Shown here in pieces: positions 10,301 to 17,206 of a DNA stretch of 64,000 nt (position 1 is its first letter; every line of letters begins with the position of its first letter). The position numbers and the translations under genes were made by a program. The stretch spans positions 1 through 64,000 of the forward strand of contig JAUICL010000005.1 of assembly GCA_030427905.1 (NCBI GenBank). The letters are read 5' to 3'. This DNA is from Bacteroidia bacterium (GTDB lineage Bacteria > Bacteroidota > Bacteroidia > Flavobacteriales_D > Cryomorphaceae). The notes below the pieces were generated by a model that ran no database searches, was not told the origin of the DNA, and saw only the letters and a program-made list of their open reading frames with translations.

Positions 10301-10463
10301 CATGAATGGTCGTAAACTCAAGAGTGTAATCTCTCAAGTAGTAGATGCAGGAGTTGAATACAACGTAGACTTCAATGGACTTGATCTTCCAAATGGAGTG
10401 TACTTGTACAGACTTACTAACGAAAACGAAACGATCAACAGCAAATTCATGATCGCTCGATAA
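4314..10463 (+). CDS. Giant secreted 5'-nucleotidase-like / choice-of-anchor I / T9SS protein
   Basis: 2049 residues. Order: signal peptide (1-27, ATAQ); metallophosphatase domain (about 32-330) with LHASDLEGG, AGDN, GNHEFD and SHLQQ motifs; 5'-nucleotidase C domain (about 400-640) with NGGGIRAAI and GGDGYPF substrate-binding motifs; Calx-beta domain (about 700-805); choice-of-anchor I beta-propeller domain (about 823-1310); two propeller-like modules (about 1320-1550 and 1551-1785) and a Cys domain (from about 1788), all related to the upstream gene; T9SS sorting tail (about 1966-2049, ending KFMIAR). Predicted to be displayed outside the cell, perhaps releasing phosphate from nucleotides. 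Three of the seven usual metal ligands of UshA-type enzymes differ (D-x-E instead of D-x-H; GGSD instead of GHSH), so activity is uncertain. Not obviously co-transcribed with the upstream gene because a terminator lies between. Confidence 0.9.
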   Translation: MKQPYALSKKLKLAFAAVALAPALATAQYELQILHASDLEGGVDAIERAPNFAAIVDAIEEDYANTVILSAGDNYIPGPFFNAAGDQAVFRDGGVFNDFYNTLFGINAYDGLREGNGRVDISIMNAIGFDASALGNHEFDAGTDAVETIIIPDFRSPAGPSADRWVGAQFPYLSANLDFSSSSLAGVHTSDIIESTEFVSGPDESTNEESGIPKIAPATLIDVNGELIGVVGATTPLLETISSPGEVSVMMPGTNDMAALAAILQPVIDDIEALGVDKIILVSHLQQFALEQELATLLSGVDIIIAGGSDSILANEGDDLLPEDEGSVAEAYPFETADADANPVLIVSTNGEYSYVGRLIVSFDENGVVLPGSIDPLSGPYVTTDEKVAEIYGADIADAFAEGSKGSLVESLTSAVSGVVIAKDGNTFGNTEVFLDGRRSQVRTQETNLGNFTADANLWFAQQVDPSTVVSIKNGGGIRAAIGEVVQNGDDFDFFPPQANPLSGKEEGQISQLDIENSMRFNNGLSLVTLSASDLLAIIEHGVAASAPGATPGQFPQVGGIKFSFDPSLPAGDRVQSLVIIDEDGEVTEIVVSEGEVVGDAERTFRVVTLNFLAGGGDGYPFDLLAEDQVDLYEEGNTPMEVIEAGVADFATAGTEQDALAEYAAAEFDEDAFDMEETPVEEDERIQNLMYRADEVIPSQLVTVEFAEEFTYVSEDSELAIIDIDVTNLGSENAEIALMTSAAGTAMEGVNFEMPASIMVAPGYSELSIEVTILDDDMVGGTFIAFQFDEEMVNVEGEEIHTVLIADNDNEIVEAPLYPGIQMNLLASLETPEEAVAEISAHDPVSQRLFVTNSEDNQLLVFDFSNPTVSNIINTIEIDEFGGGINSVAVANGIVAIAVEGEETGVRGKIVFTDVDGNVLNEVEAGFLPDMVTFNNAGDKVLVANEGEPNDDYDLDPEGSITIIDISGGVEAAVASEATFNAFDDQIDALRAAGVRIFGPGASVSQDLEPEYITVSSDDATAYVALQENNALAIVDIATATVTEIRPLGFKDHSMVANQLDASDRSEGLFMAAWENVVGMYHPDGMTRFTIDGQDYIITANEGDSRDYDEYAEEERVKDLDLDETVFPYGDILQRDELLGRLTVTTANGDTDGDGDFDTIYAFGGRSFTIWNATTGEIVYDSGDLLESIVAQDPVWSEFFNSTDDELELMNRSDNKGPEPEGVITGQIGDKLYAFVILERMGGVVAFDISNPAAPQFIQYLNTRDQEDGEAGDLAPEGILFVEAANSPTGGNILVISNEVSGTISVISLDDQVSPTLPNCDDFAYYLSDVVNGSSTIYGVELTESGTAELTALKSIDYPVHIAFNEVDGLLYTLKSTNGAIRTLDVSVVDGELSPEVMLDIPLTAVTTATFTNDGDLVIGDEITDELYIVDPNDGTTALYADGAIRGGDIEFDEDGNLYLATREGGLLYNVIPVLDNMVIGTVPSLVTGMALTADAKLIVSASGAGVLESRLVDGSVSDSYTLLLDGEAFTTSNGDLASGCASPQENEGDCDAFSTYYVNHGPGVSGTDVYSVMFSGDEALMTFKTNVTFQAHIAFDAMLNTLYLVNANGSFVRAYDPGAGVFLGDLPIAGGISSLYAAVYNQEDGLLYVGDDGANEIYTIDLGTGVATYYANGPVGGGDLILQGDGLYLVTRTGNKLYEVIAGDDPVLVGNIPNKVNGGARANNQTSIITAHFDGTAFVETAIADASTIGSYTAILDGEVFLMKNGDMAAGCADDAPVIDCPAPGQCYATSATYVQGTDINGNPIAPNRTDAMNSIGMPERTDEIVFTSLGFGGSLTFQFEGSVPNLEGDDIEVVETSFNNPGCEYFPEYADVEVSQDGTTWYYIGTVCKGDPFVDISDAEVALDCVTQVRVSNNDELTTALDGFDVDGVVALHNCIDDLISDNDSTEEETDEAIVELDAELTSELTSFPNPTTGSALVTFTSATTGYTTVDVYDMNGRKLKSVISQVVDAGVEYNVDFNGLDLPNGVYLYRLTNENETINSKFMIAR

Positions 10464-10490
10464 GACAGATAACCAATCAGTCCAACCACT

Positions 10491-10525
10491 GCCCCTGCCC
10501 TTTATTGGGTGGGGGCTTTGTTTTT
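10491..10525 (+). terminator. Rho-independent terminator after the giant nucleotidase-like gene
   Basis: Stem GCCCCTGCCC / GGGTGGGGGC (two G-T pairs), loop TTTATT, then a T-rich run. It isolates the giant gene from the carotenoid operon. Confidence 0.8.
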
Positions 10526-10622
10526 GGTGAAAAGAGATTCAGAAAAATGTGGTAAATTTTAACTGTCCATCAACATTCACCCATGACTGTTGTTAAGACT
10601 TTGAAAAGATATAAAGCGACGC

Positions 10623-12092
10623 TTGAAAAGAGATAAAACCATTTTGATCATTGGCGGGGGATTTTCATCACTTGCCGCTAGCTGTTATCTGAGTAAAGCA
10701 GGGTACAACGTTACTTTGCTCGAAAAGAATCAAACCGTAGGTGGAAGAGCCAGACAGCTCAAGAAAGCCGGCTTCACTTTCGATATTGGCCCGACCTTCT
10801 ATTGGATGCCCGATGTATTCGAGCGATTTTTTGCTGACTTTGGCAAGCGTGTTGAAGATTTCTATCATCTCGAAAAACTCAACCCAGCCTACCAAGTTTT
10901 TTTTAAAGATGGCTCGGAAATCAAGATCGAAGACAATTTTGAAAGTATTAAACAGACCTTTGAAGAGATCGAACCTGGGGCCGATAGGAAGTTACAGCGC
11001 TTTATAGATGATGCCGGCGATAATTACGATTTAGCTATCCAAGATTTGGTTTACAAACCAGGTGAAAATATTTTCGAAATAGCCACTGCCAAAACTGCTC
11101 TGAAAATTGGCTTATTCTTTAAGTCTATATCAGCTCAAGTAAAGCAAGTGGTTAAAAATGACCGTCTAAAGCAAATTCTTGAATTTCCAGTCCTATTCCT
11201 TGGAGCCAAGCCTTCAACCACACCGGCCTTTTACAATTTCATGAATTACGCCGATCTCAAGCTGGGAACTTGGCACCCCCATGGCGGAATGTACCGCGTA
11301 ATTGACGCCTTGAAGGAATTGGCTCTTGAGCTGGGAGTCAAAATCGAATTGGAATGTCCCGTAGAAGAAATCCTAGTAGATGGCCATTCAGCTCGAGGTG
11401 TGAGAGCTGGAGGAAAAGAGTTTCTTGCAGACATCATTTTGAGCGGAGCTGACTACTGGCACACAGAAAAGCTACTTCCAAAGGCTCTAAGACAATACAA
11501 GGAAAAGTTTTGGGAGAAACAAACCTTTGCCCCTTCTGCCCTACTCTTTTACGTAGGGTTTAAGAAAAAATTGAAGAATGTATCCCACCACACCTTGTTC
11601 TTCGATGCTGATTTCAAGCTTCATGCTGAGGAAATTTACGACACAAAAAAATGGCCTTCCGATCCGTTGTTCTATGCTAGTTTTCCAAGCATGACAGATC
11701 AGGATGCCGCTCCTGAAGGAAAAGAAGCTGGAATCTTTCTCATGCCCATCGCTACCAATCTTGAAGACAAGGAAGAAACAAGACAGAAGTACTTCGACTT
11801 GATCATTTCCCGCATGGAGAAAATGACCAACCAACCAATTAGAGATGAAATCCTTTTTCAGGAATCTTACTCGATCAACGATTTTAAAAAGGACTACAAT
11901 GCTTATGGTGGAAATGCATATGGCTTGGCAAACACATTGCTTCAAACGCACATCCTGCGCCCTAAGCTAAAGAGTAAAAAGGTGAAAAATCTGTATTTTA
12001 CTGGTCAACTCACCGTTCCGGGACCCGGAGTTCCACCTTCGCTGATTTCCGGTAAGGTTGTGTCCGAATTGATTCTAAAACACGATCGCTGA
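10623..12092 (+). CDS. crtI: Phytoene desaturase CrtI
   Basis: 489 residues, usual CrtI length. Catalyses FAD-dependent desaturation of phytoene towards lycopene at the membrane. The N-terminal dinucleotide-binding fold is clear: GGGFSS (11-16), E34 at the end of the second strand, then VGGRA; the C-terminus carries the family motif TGQLTVPGPGVPPS. The only possible start is TTG at 10623, since an in-frame stop lies at 10602-10604 and no ATG comes before the glycine motif; no Shine-Dalgarno sequence is seen. First gene of a tightly coupled operon (TGATG overlap with the next gene). CrtI is normally followed by phytoene synthase CrtB in related bacteria; that gene is absent here. Confidence 0.95.
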   Translation: MKRDKTILIIGGGFSSLAASCYLSKAGYNVTLLEKNQTVGGRARQLKKAGFTFDIGPTFYWMPDVFERFFADFGKRVEDFYHLEKLNPAYQVFFKDGSEIKIEDNFESIKQTFEEIEPGADRKLQRFIDDAGDNYDLAIQDLVYKPGENIFEIATAKTALKIGLFFKSISAQVKQVVKNDRLKQILEFPVLFLGAKPSTTPAFYNFMNYADLKLGTWHPHGGMYRVIDALKELALELGVKIELECPVEEILVDGHSARGVRAGGKEFLADIILSGADYWHTEKLLPKALRQYKEKFWEKQTFAPSALLFYVGFKKKLKNVSHHTLFFDADFKLHAEEIYDTKKWPSDPLFYASFPSMTDQDAAPEGKEAGIFLMPIATNLEDKEETRQKYFDLIISRMEKMTNQPIRDEILFQESYSINDFKKDYNAYGGNAYGLANTLLQTHILRPKLKSKKVKNLYFTGQLTVPGPGVPPSLISGKVVSELILKHDR

Positions 12093-12553
12093 TGACGACT
12101 TTTCTCATTCTCCTTTCTGTTCTCACATTTACATGGTCCGGAGATGTCGATGGTCTTCTCGAAGCTTTTCACCGAATAGACTCAGAAAAAGACTTGCTTA
12201 ACTTTGAAGCCCAATTAGGATCGACCGAAATCCCAGAAGCCCCGGCCTTTGCCGCCTGTATCGAAATGATGAAAGCTGAGCACACCATCAATCCGATTTC
12301 AAAACTGAATCATTTTTCGAATGGCCGTGATCAGCTGGACATCTACATTGATGCTAATCCAGATTGTATCGTTGGAAGATATCTCAGGCTCATGGCTCAG
12401 AAAGAAACACCTTCTTTTCTAGGCTACAAGGGCGAGATAGAAGCCGATGAAAGCTACATTCGAACGCATTTGGACAAATCTTTGATTTCTGTTAAATCCA
12501 AAGAATTGATCGAAAAAAACCTTCAATTTACCGCTGAAAAAGAAACGCCATGA
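12092..12553 (+). CDS. Small exported protein of unknown function in the crt operon
   Basis: 153 residues, not recognised. An N-terminal hydrophobic stretch (about residues 1-15, FLILLSVLTFTWS) looks like a signal peptide; the rest is soluble, with two cysteines (in AFAACIEMM and NPDCIVG) and helical character. The start ATG overlaps the crtI stop by one base and its stop overlaps the crtZ start (ATGA), so it is almost certainly translated with the carotenoid enzymes. It occupies the position where crtB is usually found but has none of the Asp-rich motifs of phytoene synthase. A periplasmic or carotenoid-associated role is only an inference from position. Confidence 0.8.
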   Translation: MTTFLILLSVLTFTWSGDVDGLLEAFHRIDSEKDLLNFEAQLGSTEIPEAPAFAACIEMMKAEHTINPISKLNHFSNGRDQLDIYIDANPDCIVGRYLRLMAQKETPSFLGYKGEIEADESYIRTHLDKSLISVKSKELIEKNLQFTAEKETP

Positions 12554-13011
12554 TATACGTCGGATACATTCTCATAACCGTATTGACCTTTGTCGGAATG
12601 GAAGGTATTACTTGGCTAACCCATAAGTACGTGATGCACGGGTTTCTCTGGTACCTACACAAAGATCATCACCAACCCAAGTATGAGACTCCATTCGAAA
12701 AGAACGATTGGTTTTTTGTGATTTTCGCAGTTCCCAGCATGATTTTGATCGCTACCGGTATCAACCCACTCAATTTTAAACTTTTCATTGGCTTGGGTAT
12801 CATGTTTTATGGCATTGGTTATTTCCTGATTCACGACACGCTGATCCACCGCCGTTTCAAATGGTTTAAGAAGGTAAAAAACCCGTATTTCAGGGCTATT
12901 ATCAAGGCTCATAAAATTCACCACAAGCACTTAGGTAAAGAAGATGGAGAGTGTTTCGGCATGCTCTATCCACCGAGCAAATATTTCAAGGAATTCAAGA
13001 AAAAGGCATGA
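12550..13011 (+). CDS. crtZ: Beta-carotene hydroxylase CrtZ
   Basis: 153 residues, integral membrane di-iron hydroxylase of the fatty acid hydroxylase superfamily. Adds hydroxyl groups to the beta rings of beta-carotene to give zeaxanthin. The histidine clusters that bind iron are visible: H25-H30 (HKYVMH), H37-H41 (HKDHH), H95-H100 (HDTLIH) and H121-H125 (HKIHH). Several hydrophobic segments lie between them. Coupled to both neighbours by 4-bp ATGA overlaps. Confidence 0.95.
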   Translation: MIYVGYILITVLTFVGMEGITWLTHKYVMHGFLWYLHKDHHQPKYETPFEKNDWFFVIFAVPSMILIATGINPLNFKLFIGLGIMFYGIGYFLIHDTLIHRRFKWFKKVKNPYFRAIIKAHKIHHKHLGKEDGECFGMLYPPSKYFKEFKKKA

Positions 13012-13676
13012 AGTCTTACACCTATTTGCTCATTGACATAGGGTGTATTCTTGTACCATTTTTGTTCAGTTTTTACCGTCCACACCCCTTCTTTAAAACC
13101 TGGAGAAGCTTTTGGAAAGCAAACTTGATCGTGGCTCTTTTCTTCATTTTATGGGATATGGCATTCACAAACATGGGCGTTTGGGGATTTAATCCAGACT
13201 ATCTCACCGGCGTACATATTGGAAATCTTCCAATTGAAGAAATCCTGTTTTTCTTATGCATCCCGTATGCGTGCACATTCACCTATTTTTCATTCGAATA
13301 CCTAATTAAGACGCCGCCCAAAGTGAACCCAATGATACCAGCGGCCTGGACTGGCCTGCTTATCTTTCTGGCCGTGATGTATCACGACAGATGGTATACG
13401 GGACTTACATTTGCATTGCTCGCGGTCTATCTCATAGTCAGGCAAGTGCTTAAAATGCCATGGAGCCTGCTACTGACAGCCTACCTAGCTATTCTTCCTT
13501 TCTTCTTCCTAAGCAATGGACTACTCACTGGCTCTTATCTTGATGCGCCCATTGTGTGGTACAATGACGCTGAAAATATGGGATTTCGCATGTTTACCAT
13601 TCCTATAGAAGACAGCATGTATGGCTTCTTGCTCATAGGGCTCAACATCGATTTATACAATTGGTTTAGATCATGA
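13008..13676 (+). CDS. crtYcd: Lycopene beta-cyclase, CrtYcd type
   Basis: 222 residues. Multi-pass membrane protein of the fused CrtYc-CrtYd family found in Bacteroidota and archaea, unrelated to the flavoprotein CrtY/CrtL cyclases. Converts lycopene to beta-carotene. The two half-domains each show the family pattern: PIEEILFF in the first half (about residue 77) and PIEDSMYG in the second (about residue 202). The start at 13008 gives an ATGA overlap with crtZ; a longer in-frame reading from 12951 would run far into crtZ and is rejected. Its stop overlaps the next start in the same way. Confidence 0.93.
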   Translation: MKSYTYLLIDIGCILVPFLFSFYRPHPFFKTWRSFWKANLIVALFFILWDMAFTNMGVWGFNPDYLTGVHIGNLPIEEILFFLCIPYACTFTYFSFEYLIKTPPKVNPMIPAAWTGLLIFLAVMYHDRWYTGLTFALLAVYLIVRQVLKMPWSLLLTAYLAILPFFFLSNGLLTGSYLDAPIVWYNDAENMGFRMFTIPIEDSMYGFLLIGLNIDLYNWFRS

Positions 13677-14575
13677 AAAAAGTATTGATTTTTGGTGGAA
13701 CAGGATTCATTGGGAACTTTCTCGAAAGGAAACTCACCCAAAGTGGATATGAAGTTTACATCGTGACCCGAAGCCCTAGTCGACAGAATGAGATAGGATG
13801 GGATGGAAAAAACCTAGGTGCTTGGCAAACAGATTTGGATTCAAGCGATGTGGTCATCAACCTTTCGGGTAAAAGCATCAACTGTCTTCACACGCCAGAA
13901 AATCAGGAGAAAATACGCACGAGCAGGATTGACTCAGTGAAGGTCATCAATAAGGCCATTGCAATGTCCCCATCGCCGCCAGGAGTTTTCATTCAAGCGG
14001 GATCTCTGGCTCAATTTGCAAATACGGGCCAAGTTGCTGACGATGAAAGCACAGTATTCGGCAAAAGTTTCACAGCTGATGTTTCGCGCGAATGGGAAGA
14101 AGAATTCTTCAAAGGTGAGCTACCTAAAACGAGAAAAGTGAATTTGCGAATTGGTTTGGTTTTCGGTCATGATGGTGGTGCATTCCCTTCACTGGCTGCG
14201 CCGGCGAAGTACTTTTTGGGTGGCCCAGTAGGCGATGGAAATCAGATGATAAGCTGGATACACCAAAATGATTTTGCAAGAATGGTGATCGAAGCAATTG
14301 ATAATCATGATATTCGATGCGCAATAAATGCAGTAGCTCCAGCACCTGTTTCGAATCGGGCACTGATGAAAGCCATCAGAAAGGCACTTGGCAAACCATG
14401 GAGCCCACCAGCTCCTGCTTTCGCTGTAAAACTAGTAGCACGTTATATTCTCAAAACAGAACCTAGCCTAATTTTCGATAGCATCGCAGCTATACCGAGC
14501 ACGATGCAAGCGGTGGGTTTTCAATTTGAGTTTCCCGATATTGAAACCGCCGCAAAAGATTTGCTCCGTGACTAA
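13673..14575 (+). CDS. TIGR01777-family NAD(P)-dependent epimerase (YfcH-like)
   Basis: 300 residues. Extended short-chain dehydrogenase fold: N-terminal GGTGFIG nucleotide-binding motif (residues 8-14), NLSGKSI motif, and the C-terminal DUF1731 region (PSTMQAVGFQFEFPDI). The family's substrate is unknown. Its start overlaps the crtYcd stop (ATGA), making it the last gene of the carotenoid operon; similar epimerases are also found elsewhere without carotenoid genes, so a pathway role is not certain. Its stop overlaps the convergent gene's stop by 4 bp. Confidence 0.88.
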   Translation: MKKVLIFGGTGFIGNFLERKLTQSGYEVYIVTRSPSRQNEIGWDGKNLGAWQTDLDSSDVVINLSGKSINCLHTPENQEKIRTSRIDSVKVINKAIAMSPSPPGVFIQAGSLAQFANTGQVADDESTVFGKSFTADVSREWEEEFFKGELPKTRKVNLRIGLVFGHDGGAFPSLAAPAKYFLGGPVGDGNQMISWIHQNDFARMVIEAIDNHDIRCAINAVAPAPVSNRALMKAIRKALGKPWSPPAPAFAVKLVARYILKTEPSLIFDSIAAIPSTMQAVGFQFEFPDIETAAKDLLRD

Positions 14576-15096
14576 TCGAATTGGAAACTATTTAGGATTT
14601 GAGTGAAAACATCATCATAAAGTTGGTAGTTGTCTTTTTCGCCCGCCACATTTAGAGTATATGCGTATCCGCTGTGTACAAAGTACCTCTGCTCATAACG
14701 CAAGTGAAGATCGCCTTGAAGGCCCGAATACATAATTCGATAACAGTCCATCCCATTCACTTTGTACGTTTCTTCCTTTATTACATTCTTCCCCTTTAGC
14801 GACTTTAGGATCATGCCCATGTCGGTTTTCCCAAACTCAGTTGCCGAGACACTTCTACCTTTCAAGTCTGATCTAGCAATGGTGAGATTCTCCCGAAACC
14901 TGTCTTGATTATTCTCTAATGGAGCGATTCCGATTAAAGCAATAGCACCCTGACCTGTACTCTGAACGTCCCATGTTTTTGGGCACGCTATTGAGAGACC
15001 GTCGGCGTGTACGCGCTGGAAGTCATTTGTTTGGGCATATCCAAAAACAGTACATCCAAAGGCTATGACAAGGGTTCCGAGAATTCTGCGCATCAT
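14572..15096 (-). CDS. Secreted hypothetical protein, PsbP/DUF1795-like
   Basis: 174 residues from the ATG at 15096 (a second ATG follows at once; a TTG eight codons upstream is less likely because the signal peptide would be displaced). Signal peptide FGCTVFGYAQ, then a compact alpha/beta domain with the GLSIACPKTWDV opening typical of PsbP-like/DUF1795 proteins. Exported to the periplasm; no enzymatic motif. Convergent with the crt operon, divergent from the next gene. Confidence 0.75.
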   Translation of the reverse strand: MMRRILGTLVIAFGCTVFGYAQTNDFQRVHADGLSIACPKTWDVQSTGQGAIALIGIAPLENNQDRFRENLTIARSDLKGRSVSATEFGKTDMGMILKSLKGKNVIKEETYKVNGMDCYRIMYSGLQGDLHLRYEQRYFVHSGYAYTLNVAGEKDNYQLYDDVFTQILNSFQFD

Positions 15097-15177
15097 GATG
15101 TTTGTTTGATTTTGATCCAATTTTAGGGCTTTTTTATCACGATTCCGAATGGAAAGCAGAATCTATATATTTAGCCA

Positions 15178-15990
15178 ATGATCAAACAGCTTCGCAACAC
15201 ACTACTGGTTCTAATAGGAAGTGCTCTTTTACTTGCTATTATTTTCAATGAATTTATTGCGTATTCAGCCATTTTCGTTTCTGGCTTGATCGTTTTCTAT
15301 GGTCTATACTACGCTTTCTTGAAGACTAAAGATGATGAGATTGAACAACTAAAAGAAACTCTTGATTCGCAAGTTGAAGCCAATAAAGCTGTGCTGACTG
15401 AGAACGAAGATCTAAGATCGAGAAAACTAAATATCAGTGCCGTTAAGCAAATTCTCGATATCGGATTATTTGAAATAGACAGCAACTTCACACGCACTTG
15501 GAATGAGGAGATGGAAATTACGGAAGGAAGAAGTGTGCAGTTTATAGGAGCACTGAAAGTGACATTAAAAGCGAAGTATGGAATAGATTTGACGGACGTC
15601 AACATCGAACGCGTAGATGATCACATCGAAATTTCAAACCTACACTTGAAGTCGCTTTCCTTCACAGACCTGCAGTACGATTGGGTAATTTCTGAGCTGC
15701 TCGAAATAAAAAAACCTTACTTGGGTAAGGCGCATAGAAGAACAGATACGCTCTTGGAACTAGAAGCCACTAGAATAAAGGAGCGCTTGCAAAAGAGAAT
15801 TCACGAAGAAATCAAGCAAGGTCCAGAAGAGTACCACGCGATCATCCAAATTTTGAAAACGCAACTCAAACACTCCGTCGCTTCCGTATTGGGTATTCAA
15901 GACAAAGAAGTCAGGTTTATTGACTTTGATGAAGGATCTGAAAACCACCAGCACATCGAGCAATCATTTAGTGCTGGAGAGACCAATTAA
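15178..15990 (+). CDS. Membrane-anchored coiled-coil protein of unknown function
   Basis: 270 residues. Two hydrophobic segments (about 8-26 and 28-47) form a hairpin or a signal-anchor, followed by a coiled coil (about 50-82, EIEQLKETLDSQVEANKA) and a soluble alpha/beta domain (IGLFEIDSNF, YGIDLTDVNIERVDD). The middle part faintly recalls DUF4230, but I cannot confirm this. Stands alone between divergent and downstream genes. Confidence 0.75.
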   Translation: MIKQLRNTLLVLIGSALLLAIIFNEFIAYSAIFVSGLIVFYGLYYAFLKTKDDEIEQLKETLDSQVEANKAVLTENEDLRSRKLNISAVKQILDIGLFEIDSNFTRTWNEEMEITEGRSVQFIGALKVTLKAKYGIDLTDVNIERVDDHIEISNLHLKSLSFTDLQYDWVISELLEIKKPYLGKAHRRTDTLLELEATRIKERLQKRIHEEIKQGPEEYHAIIQILKTQLKHSVASVLGIQDKEVRFIDFDEGSENHQHIEQSFSAGETN

Positions 15991-16036
15991 TTACATTTGA
16001 TTACTTTAGGCTCAATCAACCATTAAACTAACCCGT

Positions 16037-17071
16037 ATGAAATCAATTTTGACCCTTGCTGGTGCTGCCGTTCTTCTCGTTTCTTGTAGCCCCACAGAAT
16101 ATGAAGTAAAACGAGAAATCGAAATAAATGCTCCTGCTAAAGTCGTTTATACTCAAATCGACGATCATAAAAATCGCTTGGCTTGGTCGCCTTGGGAGGC
16201 TAAAGATCCTGAGATGACTAAAACCTACGAAGGGCCTGAGTCTGGCGTTGGAGCAATTTACAAATGGAGCGGAAACGAAGAAGTGGGAACTGGAGTTCTA
16301 ACGATTACAGAAGCAACTCCCCACACATACATCAAAAGTGATCTAGCCTTCACAGAGCCCTGGGAATCGAGTTCCGTGGTGGTTTGGGAGTTTGAAGAGT
16401 CTGGCGGAAAGACAAAAGCCGTATGGAGTATCGCTGGTGAGCTGCCCGGTTTTATGTTCTGGATGGGCCAGGAAGAAATGGACGAAGCCATGTCTGAAGA
16501 TCTTGAAACAGGACTAGAAAATTTGAAGAACGTGTCTGAGCAAAAGGCCGCTTCTTCAATGCAGGCCGATATCGAAATACCTGAACAAGAATTGATGGCC
16601 GAATACGTTGATGTAACTGGACAACCTTACTATTTCATCCAAGACAAGGTGAGTTGGGCTGATATGAATTCCGAGTTTTTTGGGACGCGCTACGGCAAAA
16701 TCATGGGCTACTTGGGCGATGATGCACAAAATATGACTGGAGCGCCATTTGCGATTATCCACACGTGGGATGAAGAGGATGAGATGGCCGATATAGCTGT
16801 TTCTATCCCTTGTGTGAGTGAAAAGTCTGCCACAGACGAGATCAAGAAGGGCCTTTCTTACCAGGGTCCTGCGCTAAGATGTGAGTACCTTGGCCCTTAC
16901 GAAGGATCGGGAATAGCCCATGAATACATCCACGAATTTGCCCAAGCGAATGGGTATGAACTTACGGGCAGCCCATGGGAATCGTACGTAACTGATCCAG
17001 GACAAGAGCCCGATCCAGCCAAATGGGTTACGGAAGTATACTATCCTTGTGAGAAGAAAGAAGATATGTAA
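16037..17071 (+). CDS. Lipoprotein with SRPBCC and GyrI-like domains
   Basis: 344 residues. Lipobox LLVSC (cysteine at about 17), then an SRPBCC (polyketide cyclase/START-like) domain with VKREIEINAPAKVV and SPWEAKDPEM (about 22-170), then a GyrI/AraC-effector-like domain (about 185-340). Both folds bind small hydrophobic molecules; the same pair occurs in cytoplasmic proteins, so finding it behind a lipobox is a little unusual. Likely a periplasm-facing ligand-binding lipoprotein. Ligand unknown. Followed by a strong terminator. Confidence 0.82.
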   Translation: MKSILTLAGAAVLLVSCSPTEYEVKREIEINAPAKVVYTQIDDHKNRLAWSPWEAKDPEMTKTYEGPESGVGAIYKWSGNEEVGTGVLTITEATPHTYIKSDLAFTEPWESSSVVVWEFEESGGKTKAVWSIAGELPGFMFWMGQEEMDEAMSEDLETGLENLKNVSEQKAASSMQADIEIPEQELMAEYVDVTGQPYYFIQDKVSWADMNSEFFGTRYGKIMGYLGDDAQNMTGAPFAIIHTWDEEDEMADIAVSIPCVSEKSATDEIKKGLSYQGPALRCEYLGPYEGSGIAHEYIHEFAQANGYELTGSPWESYVTDPGQEPDPAKWVTEVYYPCEKKEDM

Positions 17072-17091
17072 ATCGAAAAGATGGACTATTG

Positions 17092-17123
17092 AAAGGCCGG
17101 GTAATCACTCGGCCTTTTTTTTT
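17092..17123 (+). terminator. Rho-independent terminator
   Basis: Stem AAAGGCCG / CGGCCTTT with a 10-base loop, followed by an uninterrupted run of T residues. Confidence 0.85.
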
Positions 17124-17176
17124 GTCGCATAAAAGACATGAACCGGGAATAATTTCTAGTTCATGCCGATTCGTGG

Positions 17177-17184
17177 TAAATTTG
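17177..17184 (+). promoter_or_regulatory. Bacteroidota -7 box upstream of the DUF547 gene
   Basis: TAAATTTG matches the consensus TAnnTTTG; TTTC lies 20 bp upstream, near the expected -33 TTTG. The start codon follows 22 bp downstream. Confidence 0.5.
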
Positions 17185-17206
17185 AAAAAGACTTAAAACG
17201 CTCAAC

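Noticed and set aside
10570-10622. Perfect promoter for the crt operon
   Set aside because: TAAATTTT at 10553 is close to the -7 consensus but the upstream TTTG is at the wrong distance (26 bp).
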